Under the pieces are notes generated by a model. The model was not told where the DNA came from, did no database searches, and worked only from the letters and a program-made list of their open reading frames with translations. Position numbers and translations under genes: made by a program. Below, piece by piece: positions 9,326-17,247 of a stretch of 64,000 bases of DNA (its first letter is position 1; each line of letters starts with the position of its first letter). The stretch is taken from contig NZ_CP138995.1 in assembly GCF_044596045.1 (NCBI RefSeq), forward strand, positions 3,844,001-3,908,000. The letters are read 5' to 3'. Source of the DNA: Flagellimonas sp947499585 (GTDB lineage: Bacteria > Bacteroidota > Bacteroidia > Flavobacteriales > Flavobacteriaceae).

Positions 9326-10147
9326 ATGTCAAAATCAAAATATTTCATAGCGTTTCTGTTGATCAATTGGTTTAGCATAAACCTCATAACTTCACAGATA
9401 GATACCATCATGGTCTTCAGCAAATCCATGAGCAAAAATATTCCCAATATTGTTATTACTCCTGATGGCTATGCAAATCAAAATGAGAAGTTCCCTGTTT
9501 TGTATTTATTGCATGGTGCTGGAGGAGATTATGCAGGTTGGGCATCTTATGTGCCAGAAGTAAAAGCATACGCAGATAAATTTAATATGATCATTGTATG
9601 CCCGGATGGAGGCAGTACAAGTTGGTATTTTGACAGCCCAATCGATTCTAAAATGAAATATGAGACTTATGTTTCTAAGGAATTAGTATCAGCCATCGAT
9701 AAAAAATACCACACTATCCCTGAAAACAAAGGTCGAGCCATAACGGGGCTAAGCATGGGCGGGCATGGTGCACTGTATCTTGCTTTTAAACACCAAGATG
9801 TCTGGGGAGCTGCAGGCAGCATGAGCGGAGGAGTTGACATCAGGCCATTCCCAAATGGTTGGGACATATCCCAACGATTGGGAACATATGCTGAAAACAA
9901 ACAAAACTGGGAGGACAATACCGTGATGAATATGGTTCATCTACTAAATGGAAATTTGGAAATTATAATTGATTGTGGTTATGACGATTTCTTTTTTGAA
10001 GTCAACAGAAGATTGCATGAAAAACTTGTCCTAAGAAATATACCCCATGATTATATTGAAAGGCCTGGCGGCCACAATTATGAGTACTGGGCAAATTCTT
10101 TGAAGTATCAGCTGGTTTTCTTCGACGATTTTTTTAGAAGAAAATAA
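9326..10147 (+). CDS. Secreted esterase, alpha/beta-hydrolase (esterase D/antigen 85-like)
   Basis: A 273-residue hydrolase with an N-terminal signal peptide (MSKSKYFIAFLLINWFSI..., cleavage probably around residue 23). The fold signatures are YLLHGAGGDYAGW (oxyanion-hole loop), the nucleophile elbow GLSMGGHG with Ser143, an aspartate in IIDCGYDD, and a catalytic histidine in RPGGHNYEYW. This is the putative esterase family that also contains feruloyl and acetyl-xylan esterases and S-formylglutathione hydrolases. The exported location and family suggest release of acyl groups from polysaccharides or peptides, but the substrate is not predictable. No sugar-degradation genes surround it. Confidence 0.88.
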   Translation: MSKSKYFIAFLLINWFSINLITSQIDTIMVFSKSMSKNIPNIVITPDGYANQNEKFPVLYLLHGAGGDYAGWASYVPEVKAYADKFNMIIVCPDGGSTSWYFDSPIDSKMKYETYVSKELVSAIDKKYHTIPENKGRAITGLSMGGHGALYLAFKHQDVWGAAGSMSGGVDIRPFPNGWDISQRLGTYAENKQNWEDNTVMNMVHLLNGNLEIIIDCGYDDFFFEVNRRLHEKLVLRNIPHDYIERPGGHNYEYWANSLKYQLVFFDDFFRRK

Positions 10148-10163
10148 TCTATAAGAACAGGTT

Positions 10164-10460
10164 ATGCGGACTCCAAGAATTATTACTTTGATTTTATTGA
10201 TTTTACTTTTTGCAAGTTCAATATTCTTTTTAAGCCTGCAGTCATTTGGCGCTTTAATAGGTATTGCTACTGGAATTCTTTTTATCTATTATCTACTTCT
10301 CTACATTTTTTTAAAAATGAGCTTTAGGCAAAAGCCTTATCCCAAAATTGCATTAATTCTTTTTTGGATATTATTTCTCACCCCAATGGTTTGGGCATTA
10401 ATAAATCCTGAAGGATTATTTGAGTTTTTATTGCCCAATCTTCATATTGATATGAAATGA
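10164..10460 (+). CDS. Small integral membrane protein of unknown function
   Basis: A 98-residue protein with about three hydrophobic segments (residues 5-25, 28-50 and 62-85), basic residues at the segment ends (RQKPYPK) and a short polar tail. I do not recognise a family. It starts 16 bp after the esterase stop and is likely cotranscribed with it. The next hairpin on this strand is at 10605-10629, which could end both. Confidence 0.65.
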   Translation: MRTPRIITLILLILLFASSIFFLSLQSFGALIGIATGILFIYYLLLYIFLKMSFRQKPYPKIALILFWILFLTPMVWALINPEGLFEFLLPNLHIDMK

Positions 10461-10462
10461 AA

Positions 10463-10560
10463 TTAATTGCATTCACAATTCTCCCCAATCTGATTCAAAA
10501 CCCTTAAAAAGTCTAAAACTCAGCAGTACCCAAGATTTTTATGATTTGTTGTTCATCTAT
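10463..10560 (-). pseudogene. Decayed 3' fragment of a MarR-family gene
   Basis: This stretch matches, at the nucleotide level, the last ~95 bases of the intact marR gene 500 bp away (10958 onward). Read on the reverse strand it gives EQQIIKIL..AEF, stop, TF, then after a one-base frameshift RVLNQIGENCE. The intact gene reads RKQAIKALDNDEFETFLRVLDKIGDNYENF. The shared core CCAATC..ATTC/ATCCAAAACCCTTAAAAA is nearly identical. An in-frame TAG and loss of one T in the T-run show it no longer codes. The rest of the gene is not visible. It looks like the tail of a former MarR paralogue or an aborted tandem duplication. Confidence 0.6.
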
Positions 10561-10604
10561 AAGGTTGGATTAGGCAGAACTGGTCAGAGACAAACTAAAA
10601 CCTG

Positions 10605-10629
10605 AAAAGGCACCCAATGGGTGCCTTTT
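10605..10629. terminator. Strong intrinsic terminator
   Basis: A perfect 11-bp stem (AAAAGGCACCC with GGGTGCCTTTT) with a 3-nt loop ends in a T-run on the forward strand and has an A-run before it, so it is potentially bidirectional. It would end the esterase/small-membrane-protein transcript, or a short transcript starting in the 10461-10600 gap. Confidence 0.85.
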
Positions 10630-10652
10630 CTTATGATACTGTTCGTTTTTGT

Positions 10653-10817
10653 TTACCAGCCAAAAGCCAATTTAAATTTACTTTCCTTTTTAACTTTTTG
10701 TTGTTCTATTTCTGCTTCATGATTCCTAAGACGCGCGTCCCGCTCAAAATGCGCGAACATTTCCATTGAAAACGGTGAAGCTTGCCAAACATTTGGGTAA
10801 TACTTTAACTTTCTCAT
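10653..10817 (-). CDS. Hypothetical small charged protein
   Basis: A possible 54-residue protein starting MRKLKYYPNVW, with a charged, helix-forming centre (FERDARLRNHEAEIEQQ) and a lysine-rich end. An upstream start at 10859 in the same frame would add 14 residues. The helical heptad-like pattern and balanced charges look more like a real peptide than a shadow frame, but I recognise no family and there is no clear promoter. The rest of the 10461-10957 gap holds the MarR remnant and the terminator; I see nothing else there. Confidence 0.35.
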   Translation of the reverse strand: MRKLKYYPNVWQASPFSMEMFAHFERDARLRNHEAEIEQQKVKKESKFKLAFGW

Positions 10818-10957
10818 ATTGAAACAATTTTCAATTAGTACTAAGCAAAATTCTACCAATTAATATCGTTTTAAAACAGCATGTTTTTCCCATTTCTATG
10901 CTATCTTACCCCTACAATTACTTTCTGGAAATTAAAAACCCTAGCATCTGATAAGAA

Positions 10958-11404
10958 TCAGAAATTCTCATAATTATCCCCAATCTTATCCAAAACCCTT
11001 AAAAAAGTTTCAAACTCATCATTATCCAGGGCTTTTATAGCCTGTTTTCTTAAAACATGGGCATAGGGCTCAACTTTGGCGATAATATCTTGGCCTATTG
11101 GGGTTAATTCTAATTTAAATCGTTTTAAATCACCTTCAAAACGAGTCTTGGTAATCCAAGCTTTTCGTTCAAGACCACCAATGACTCTAGAGGTAGTGGC
11201 TCTGTTTCTAAAATTGGACTTCACAATATCAGATTGGGATACATCTTCTCCTAACTGATAAATACGATAGAGGATTACCCATTGTTCAATTGTGAGCTCA
11301 ACACCCAATTCCTTAAACTTTCTAAGATAAGCATCCTGCACTTTTCGTAATACTAAATCCAAATGCAATCCAATACCTGATATTTCGTCTATTTGATGAA
11401 GCAT
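10958..11404 (-). CDS. MarR-family transcriptional regulator, probable regulator of the tyrosine operon
   Basis: A 148-residue winged-helix protein of the MarR family. The DNA-binding core is visible as QWVILYRIYQLGEDVSQSDIVKSNFRNRATTSRVIGGLERKAWI, with the recognition helix around RATTSRVIGGLERK and a wing (TKTRFEGDLKRFKLELT). The C-terminal helices would form the dimer interface. It is divergent from hppD with 152 bp between starts. MarR proteins in this position (for example HmgR-type regulators) typically repress the adjacent homogentisate pathway and respond to an aromatic intermediate; that is inference here. A palindromic operator candidate sits between the two genes. Confidence 0.9.
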   Translation of the reverse strand: MLHQIDEISGIGLHLDLVLRKVQDAYLRKFKELGVELTIEQWVILYRIYQLGEDVSQSDIVKSNFRNRATTSRVIGGLERKAWITKTRFEGDLKRFKLELTPIGQDIIAKVEPYAHVLRKQAIKALDNDEFETFLRVLDKIGDNYENF

Positions 11405-11492
11405 ATATCACCTTCTTTGTCATTTCCCCACTCCATTCGAAATGATCGTTGTTTTTAACAATTATTTGACCTGAATAACACTAAAGTAATTT

Positions 11493-11509
11493 CAAAATTA
11501 CTATTTTTG
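11493..11509. promoter_or_regulatory. Back-to-back -7 elements of marR and hppD
   Basis: On the reverse strand 11493-11500 reads TAATTTTG, with a TTG 18 nt upstream (11519-11521), giving a good Bacteroidetes promoter for marR. On the forward strand 11502-11509 reads TATTTTTG, an exact -7 match for hppD, but without a TTG at the usual distance. The two start regions are thus almost adjacent. Confidence 0.5.
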
Positions 11510-11521
11510 TTGCATCAACAA
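11507..11521. promoter_or_regulatory. Candidate MarR operator
   Basis: The 15-bp palindrome TTGTTGCATCAACAA has perfect 6-bp arms and a 3-bp centre, a size and symmetry typical of MarR-dimer sites. It overlaps the end of the hppD -7 element and the -33 TTG of marR. Binding would therefore repress both genes, which is the usual MarR autoregulatory arrangement. The sequence is directly visible; the binding protein is inferred. Confidence 0.55.
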
Positions 11522-11556
11522 CAATAATTTCAATTACATCTTAAAATATATTTGTT

Positions 11557-12690
11557 ATGTCCACTTCCACTTTACCAAAATTGCATGATACGGCAAAAGA
11601 TTTTATGCCTATAAATGGCACCGATTATTTAGAACTTTATGTAAGCAATTCAAAGCAGGCGGCACACTTTTATAAGACTGCTTTTGGGTTTCAATCTTTA
11701 GCTTATGCAGGATTGGAAACTGGCTTAAAAGATAGGGAAAGTTATGTGGTGGTTCAAGATAAAATTAGGCTTGTGCTCACCTCTCCTTTAAAAAGCGGTA
11801 CCGATATCGGCCGTCATATAGACCAACATGGAGATGGAATCAAGGTGGTGGCCCTATGGGTAGATGATGCCACCTACGCATACAATACAGCTATGGAACG
11901 TGGTGCAAAATCCTACATGGAACCGCAAGTCGAAGAAGACAACACAGGAAAAATTGTTCGTTCCGGTATTTATACATACGGTGAGACTGTTCACATTTTT
12001 GTAGAAAGAAAAGATTACAACGGCACTTTTATGCCCGGGTTTAGAAAATGGGAGACTCCGGACTACAATCCATCTCCCGTTGGATTAAAATTTGTAGACC
12101 ATATGGTTGGAAATGTTGGATGGAACCAAATGAACGAGTGGGTGAATTTTTACGAAAACGTCATGGGTTTCACCCAAATACTTTCTTTTGATGATAAAGA
12201 TATCTCTACGGATTTCACTGCTCTTATGAGCAAAGTAATGAGTAATGGTAACGGTCGTATTAAATTTCCAATAAACGAACCTGCAGCTGGAAAGAAAAAA
12301 TCCCAAGTTGAGGAATATCTTGATTTTTATGAAGGCGAAGGTGTACAGCACATTGCAGTGGCCACAGATGACGTAATTGCTACAGTTAGGCAGCTTAGAA
12401 GTAGAGGGGTTGAGTTTCTAAAAGTACCTGATACCTATTATGATGCCGTGTTGGACCGTGTTGGCGAAATTGATGAGGATATTGCTCCATTAAAAGAACT
12501 GGGTATTCTGGTTGATCGTGATGACGAAGGCTATTTATTGCAAATCTTTACCCGCCCTGTAGAGCCAAGACCAACCATGTTTTTTGAAATCATTCAAAGA
12601 AAAGGCGCACAATCATTTGGAAAAGGTAACTTTAAAGCACTGTTTGAAGCTATTGAGAGAGAACAGGAACTTAGAGGAACTTTGCACTAA
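11557..12690 (+). CDS. hppD: 4-hydroxyphenylpyruvate dioxygenase
   Basis: A 377-residue non-haem iron dioxygenase that converts 4-hydroxyphenylpyruvate to homogentisate. It is made of two vicinal-oxygen-chelate halves. The iron ligands are recognisable: His182 (FVDHMVGNV), His265 (GVQHIAVATDD) and Glu344 (MFFEIIQRKG). The family signature QIFTRPVEPRPTMFFEI is intact. It is the first gene of the tyrosine-degradation operon, with hmgA starting 15 bp after its stop. The MarR operator candidate covers its transcription start region. Confidence 0.97.
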   Translation: MSTSTLPKLHDTAKDFMPINGTDYLELYVSNSKQAAHFYKTAFGFQSLAYAGLETGLKDRESYVVVQDKIRLVLTSPLKSGTDIGRHIDQHGDGIKVVALWVDDATYAYNTAMERGAKSYMEPQVEEDNTGKIVRSGIYTYGETVHIFVERKDYNGTFMPGFRKWETPDYNPSPVGLKFVDHMVGNVGWNQMNEWVNFYENVMGFTQILSFDDKDISTDFTALMSKVMSNGNGRIKFPINEPAAGKKKSQVEEYLDFYEGEGVQHIAVATDDVIATVRQLRSRGVEFLKVPDTYYDAVLDRVGEIDEDIAPLKELGILVDRDDEGYLLQIFTRPVEPRPTMFFEIIQRKGAQSFGKGNFKALFEAIEREQELRGTLH

Positions 12691-12705
12691 TTAAAACTTT
12701 CAGTT

Positions 12706-13863
12706 ATGCCAATCTATCATAAACTCGGAAAGATTCCGCAGAAAAGACACACCCAATTTACTAAACCAGATGGGAGTCTGTATTATGAACAATTATTTGG
12801 CACAATCGGTTTTGACGGCATGTCTTCCCTCCTTTATCATGTGCACAGGCCTACTCAGGTTTCCGCAATTGGTAAAGCAGTTGATCTAAGCCCAAAAATT
12901 GCTGTTGAAAAGAATATTGCCTCACGTAAACTTATAGGTTTTGATGTTGCCCCCAATGATGATTTTTTAGAGTCTCGTGAGCCCATGCTTGTCAATAGCG
13001 ATGTGCATGTGGGTTTAGCAGCTCCAAAAAAATCAATGACCGAGTACTTTTACAAAAACTCGGATGCCGATGAGATGCTTTTTATTCATAAAGGAACTGG
13101 CACATTAAAAACTTTTTTGGGTAATATTCCTTTTGAATATGGTGATTATCTAATCATTCCACGAGGGATGATTTATCAAATTGAATTTGACACTGAAGAC
13201 AATCGCATACTATTTGCAGAATCCTTTCATCCCATCTATACACCAAAACGGTATAGAAACTGGTTTGGGCAATTGTTAGAACATTCTCCATTCTGCGAAC
13301 GTGACTACAAATTGCCTCAAGATTTGCAAACTCATGATGAGAAAGGCGAGTTTGTAATGAAAATAAAGAAACAGGGTATGTTACATACCCTTGTGTATGC
13401 ATCGCACCCGTTTGACGTCGTGGGTTGGGATGGATACAATTTTCCCTACGGATTTTCCATTCATAATTTTGAGCCCATTACCGGTCGTGTGCACCAGCCA
13501 CCACCAGTGCACCAAACCTTTGAGACCAGTGCTTTCGTAATTTGCTCTTTTTGCCCAAGATTGTACGATTACCATCCAAAGGCAATTCCAGCACCATATA
13601 ATCACTCCAATATAGATTCTGATGAAGTATTGTACTATGTGGATGGGGATTTTATGAGCAGAACAGGCATTGGCCCTGGTTACATCTCCTTACATCCCGC
13701 AGGAATTCCACACGGGCCACACCCAGGAACATATGAGGCTAGTATAGGCAAAACCAAAACTGAAGAATTAGCCGTTATGATCGATACGTTCAAACCACTT
13801 CAGGTCACAGAAAATGCGTTGAAGATTGATGACGGTACGTATTACAGATCTTGGGTGGAATAA
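12706..13863 (+). CDS. hmgA: Homogentisate 1,2-dioxygenase
   Basis: A 385-residue cupin-type iron dioxygenase that opens the homogentisate ring to maleylacetoacetate. Typical segments are YEQLFGTIGFDGMSSLLYH near the start, the central DEMLFIHKGTG cupin strand, and the metal-binding region SLHPAGIPHGPHPGTYE (His330, His336, His339, Glu344). It is shorter than the eukaryotic enzyme, mainly at the N-terminus, as in other bacterial forms. It lies between hppD and fahA, separated from fahA by a 96-bp gap that contains a long inverted repeat. Confidence 0.96.
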   Translation: MPIYHKLGKIPQKRHTQFTKPDGSLYYEQLFGTIGFDGMSSLLYHVHRPTQVSAIGKAVDLSPKIAVEKNIASRKLIGFDVAPNDDFLESREPMLVNSDVHVGLAAPKKSMTEYFYKNSDADEMLFIHKGTGTLKTFLGNIPFEYGDYLIIPRGMIYQIEFDTEDNRILFAESFHPIYTPKRYRNWFGQLLEHSPFCERDYKLPQDLQTHDEKGEFVMKIKKQGMLHTLVYASHPFDVVGWDGYNFPYGFSIHNFEPITGRVHQPPPVHQTFETSAFVICSFCPRLYDYHPKAIPAPYNHSNIDSDEVLYYVDGDFMSRTGIGPGYISLHPAGIPHGPHPGTYEASIGKTKTEELAVMIDTFKPLQVTENALKIDDGTYYRSWVE

Positions 13864-13870
13864 ATAGATG

Positions 13871-13942
13871 GCCTTATGTCAGTTCGAGCGCAGTCGAGAA
13901 CACATAAGGCATAAATAATTCTCGACTGCGCTCGAACTGACA
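13871..13942. repeat. Interlocked perfect inverted repeats between hmgA and fahA
   Basis: A 24-bp sequence at 13877-13900 recurs exactly as its reverse complement at 13919-13942 (core TCGAGCGCAGTCGAGA / TCTCGACTGCGCTCGA), with 18 bp between. A second pair, GCCTTATG at 13871-13878 and CATAAGGC at 13903-13910, interlocks with the first, so two alternative structures are possible. Each long arm is itself partly self-complementary (TCGA...TCGA). The core is GC-rich against an AT-rich background and resembles the dispersed intergenic repeats I know from flavobacterial genomes. No T-run follows, so it is not a classical terminator. Confidence 0.85.
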
Positions 13943-13959
13943 ATTCAATTTTAATTTTC

Positions 13960-15180
13960 ATGATTATAAATATTCCAGAAAACTCCGATTTCTCAATCCA
14001 TAACATTCCATTTGGGATTTTTTCAACAGCAGATAGAAGCCCTAGAGCTGGCGTTGCCATTGGAGAACATATTTTGGATTTAGCCGCTGTTGCAGAATTA
14101 GACGTTTTTGATTTTAATACTGCCGTACTTGAAAAAGATACGCTCAATGATTTTATCTCCTTAGGAAAAACAATTACCAAAAGGGTTAGAACAAATATTC
14201 AGCATTGGTTACAACAGGAAGATTCAGCTTTGGCAGACAAACCAGAACTTTTTGTTATGCAATCTGAAGCAAGCATGCACATGCCTGTATCCATTGGGGA
14301 CTATACAGATTTTTATTCCAGTATAGAACACGCCACCAATGTAGGGACCATGTTCCGCGACCCAAAAAATGCACTGATGCCCAATTGGAAACATATTCCG
14401 GTGGGCTATCACGGTAGGGCCTCATCTATCATTGTAAGTGGGGAGTCTATTCATAGGCCAAAGGGACAGGTTTTACCAAAAGATGCTACAGCTCCTGTCT
14501 TTCAAGCTTCAGCACGTTTGGATTTTGAATTGGAAATGGGATTTATCACTGGAAAAAGCACAGCTGTAGGGGAATCTATTTCAATCCAAGATGCTGAGGA
14601 CTACATTTTTGGAATGGTATTGCTAAATGATTGGTCTGCACGTGACATTCAAAAATGGGAGTATGTTCCATTAGGCCCTTTTTTGGCGAAGAATTTTGCC
14701 TCACATATTTCACCCTGGATAGTGACCTTGGAAGCTTTGGAGCCTTTTAGAGTGTCAGGGCCAGATCAAGAACCAAAAGTGCTTCCTTATTTAGAATATG
14801 AGGGAATTAAAAACTACGATATTAAGCTCGAAGTTGGCATCTCTCCCGATGGCAGTGAAGAGGAAACCGTTTGCCATTCCAATTTTAAATATATGTATTG
14901 GAACATGGCACAGCAATTGGCTCACCATACAGTAAATGGCTGTAATATTAATGTTGGGGATCTTTATGGTTCAGGCACCATTTCTGGAAAGGATGAAAAT
15001 TCTTATGGCTCTATGTTAGAACTAGCCTGGATGGGCACTAAACCCATCAAAATGAAAGACGGGTCAGAACGAAAGTTTATAAATGATGGCGATACCGTAA
15101 TTATGAGAGGGTCTGCCGAAAAAGATGGTATTAAGGTTGGTTTTGGAGAAGTTTCCGCAAAGGTGCTTCCAGCAAAATAG
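13960..15180 (+). CDS. fahA: Fumarylacetoacetase
   Basis: A 406-residue hydrolase that splits fumarylacetoacetate to fumarate and acetoacetate, the last step of tyrosine degradation. The N-terminal SH3-like domain (IPFGIFSTADRSPRAGVAIGE) is followed by the FAH fold. That fold carries DYTDFYSSIEHATNVGTMFR with the catalytic region, the PVGYHGRASSI motif, LDFELEMGF with metal-binding acidic residues, and NDWSARDIQKWEYVPLGPFL. All are intact. It lies third in the operon. No maleylacetoacetate isomerase (maiA) is encoded nearby; it must be elsewhere or the isomerisation is glutathione-independent. Confidence 0.96.
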   Translation: MIINIPENSDFSIHNIPFGIFSTADRSPRAGVAIGEHILDLAAVAELDVFDFNTAVLEKDTLNDFISLGKTITKRVRTNIQHWLQQEDSALADKPELFVMQSEASMHMPVSIGDYTDFYSSIEHATNVGTMFRDPKNALMPNWKHIPVGYHGRASSIIVSGESIHRPKGQVLPKDATAPVFQASARLDFELEMGFITGKSTAVGESISIQDAEDYIFGMVLLNDWSARDIQKWEYVPLGPFLAKNFASHISPWIVTLEALEPFRVSGPDQEPKVLPYLEYEGIKNYDIKLEVGISPDGSEEETVCHSNFKYMYWNMAQQLAHHTVNGCNINVGDLYGSGTISGKDENSYGSMLELAWMGTKPIKMKDGSERKFINDGDTVIMRGSAEKDGIKVGFGEVSAKVLPAK

Positions 15181-15213
15181 ATCATTATCTTAGCGCAAAC
15201 TAAAGAAACGGAA

Positions 15214-16125
15214 ATGTCCACCATAAAAACTATAGACCCAACTTCTATTCCTCAACCAGAGCTGCATGCTTATTTACTTTCGGCAGTCGCTCCCAGGCCC
15301 ATTTGCTTTGCAAGTACAATTGACAAAGCGGGAAATGTGAATTTAAGTCCTTTTAGTTTTTTTAATGTATTTAGTTCCAACCCTCCAATAATGATATTCT
15401 CTCCATCAAGAAGCGGAAGGGACAATTCTTTAAAACATTCCCATCAGAATATAAAAGAAGTGCCAGAGGTGGTCATCAACATTGTAGACTATCCTATAGT
15501 GGAACAAATGTCATTGTCCAGCACAGCTTATGAAAAGGGTGTGAATGAATTCATTAAATCTGGATTAACTCAAGTTCCCAGTGAAAAAGTAGGACCTCCC
15601 CGTGTTGCGGAGGCTCCAGTTTCTTTTGAGTGTACTGTTGAACAAGTTATTGAACTTGCAGACACCCCTGGAGCAGGGAACTTAATCTTGGCAAGGGTAG
15701 AGCTCATCCATATCAATGAAAAATACATGGATGAACAAGGAAAGTTGGATCCTTTAAAACTGGATTTAATTGGAAGAATGGGCGGAAGCTGGTATACAAG
15801 AGCTAGTGGGAATTCTCTATTTGAAATTCCAAAGCCCATCCGCAATAAGGGTATTGGAGTAGATAAACTTCCTGAAAGTATTCAAAACAGTACTATTCTT
15901 ACCGGTAACAATCTGGGCAGATTGGGGAATTTGGAAAAACTCCCAACTACAGATGAAATAGAACGTATTGGTTTGGATGACGAGATTCAAATGCTATCTA
16001 AAAAATTGGATGGAAATACAGAAAAATTAAAAAAAGAATTGCACTGGTTATCTCAACAAATGCTGAAAGACAACGATACAGAAAAAGCATTGGCTGTACT
16101 AATGTATGCTGAAAAATTAGATTAA
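15214..16125 (+). CDS. Flavin reductase-like (FMN-binding split-barrel) protein
   Basis: A 303-residue protein with a flavin-reductase-like split-barrel in its first ~200 residues (AVAPRPICFASTID, NLSPFSFFNVFSSNPP, STAYEKGVNEF, LILARVELIHI). A ~100-residue C-terminal helical part, charged and rich in leucine, follows. The domain binds FMN. Its reaction in this setting is unknown. It sits 33 bp after fahA and overlaps the next gene by one base (TAATG), so it is translationally coupled to the aminotransferase and belongs to the tyrosine operon. A role in an oxidative side step or flavin supply is possible but is only inference. Confidence 0.8.
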   Translation: MSTIKTIDPTSIPQPELHAYLLSAVAPRPICFASTIDKAGNVNLSPFSFFNVFSSNPPIMIFSPSRSGRDNSLKHSHQNIKEVPEVVINIVDYPIVEQMSLSSTAYEKGVNEFIKSGLTQVPSEKVGPPRVAEAPVSFECTVEQVIELADTPGAGNLILARVELIHINEKYMDEQGKLDPLKLDLIGRMGGSWYTRASGNSLFEIPKPIRNKGIGVDKLPESIQNSTILTGNNLGRLGNLEKLPTTDEIERIGLDDEIQMLSKKLDGNTEKLKKELHWLSQQMLKDNDTEKALAVLMYAEKLD

Positions 16126-17213
16126 TGAGCAACGGAATAGAATCTATTTTCAAACCCTATTTAGAGCCGAAAGAGGCATATAAGGGGGGTAAAAACATAC
16201 CTGTCTCAGACAAGAAAATATATAAACTCTCCTCAAACGAAAATCCGCTGGGAGCCTCTCCCAAAGCCATTGCAGCTCTGAAAAAGGCCGCTGAAAATGT
16301 GAATCTGTATCCCGATCAAACAGATATTCGTTTAAGAGAAGCCTTGGTAAACGATTTTGATAATCAATTGACCGTAGACCAATTTATTTGCGGCAACAGT
16401 GGTTCAGAAATCATTGACATGCTACTTAGAGCATTTATTAGTGAAGGCGACGAAGTAATTTACTCTAATCCATGTTTTCTGCCTTACTCGGTATTTTCAA
16501 GATGGTATGGAGCAAAACCAATTGATATCCCTCTGTTAAAACCAAATTACGATTTGGATATGGAAGGGATTTTAAATGCAATCACGGATAAAACGAAAGT
16601 CGTCTTTTTAACCAGTCCCAACAACCCAACCGGCAGCTACATTCCAAAGGCAATACTAGATGATTTTCTTAATCGAATTCCTAAAAACATCATCATTGTT
16701 TTTGATGAAGTGTATCGACATTTTGCAGATGCTGAAGACTATGTGACTGCATTGCCATATGTAAAATCTGGAAATAATGTAATTGCCATTAATAGTTTTT
16801 CAAAAACCTATGGATTGGCAGGACAACGTATTGGGTATTGTTACACTACAGCTGTTATTGCAAATTACATTAGGCAAATTCACAAGCCTTTTTTACTCCC
16901 AATCACTTCAATAGAGGCAGCCATTGGCGCATTAAACGATGTTTTATTTGTTGAAAACACTGTAAAAACCGTTCATGATGGAAAGGCATATTTAACCCGT
17001 GAATTTGATGAAATCGGAATTACGTATTGGCCCACTCAAGGGAACTTCTTTATCGTTGACCCACCTATTCCTGAATTTGATTTTGCCGACAGACTAATGG
17101 AAAAAGGTGTCATGGTAAGGCCTGTCTCGCAGTTTGGGGCACCTGGAAAGGTTAGAATCACCATTGGTGACCAAGAATCAAATGAAGCATTGATAAACGC
17201 CTTGAAAAAATAA
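16125..17213 (+). CDS. PLP-dependent aminotransferase (HisC/aromatic type), probable tyrosine aminotransferase
   Basis: A 362-residue class I/II aminotransferase. Visible features are the substrate-binding SSNENPLGASP loop, SPNNPTGSYI, the PLP-binding aspartate-tyrosine strand (IIIVFDEVYRHF), the lysine motif NSFSKTYGLAGQRIGY with the Schiff-base lysine, and the C-terminal arginine in GKVRITIG. By sequence it resembles histidinol-phosphate aminotransferases. Its place as the last gene of the hppD-hmgA-fahA operon suggests that it supplies 4-hydroxyphenylpyruvate from tyrosine. With it, the operon lacks only the isomerase for the full route from tyrosine to fumarate and acetoacetate. Confidence 0.88.
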   Translation: MSNGIESIFKPYLEPKEAYKGGKNIPVSDKKIYKLSSNENPLGASPKAIAALKKAAENVNLYPDQTDIRLREALVNDFDNQLTVDQFICGNSGSEIIDMLLRAFISEGDEVIYSNPCFLPYSVFSRWYGAKPIDIPLLKPNYDLDMEGILNAITDKTKVVFLTSPNNPTGSYIPKAILDDFLNRIPKNIIIVFDEVYRHFADAEDYVTALPYVKSGNNVIAINSFSKTYGLAGQRIGYCYTTAVIANYIRQIHKPFLLPITSIEAAIGALNDVLFVENTVKTVHDGKAYLTREFDEIGITYWPTQGNFFIVDPPIPEFDFADRLMEKGVMVRPVSQFGAPGKVRITIGDQESNEALINALKK

Positions 17214-17247
17214 ACCCCATTAAATAGTACAACAGAACTAAAGCTCT

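Noticed and set aside
10561..10652. Possible small RNA or tRNA-like gene before the 10605 terminator
   Set aside because: There is a good terminator, but I find no promoter match and no tRNA-like fold; it more likely ends the small membrane protein transcript.
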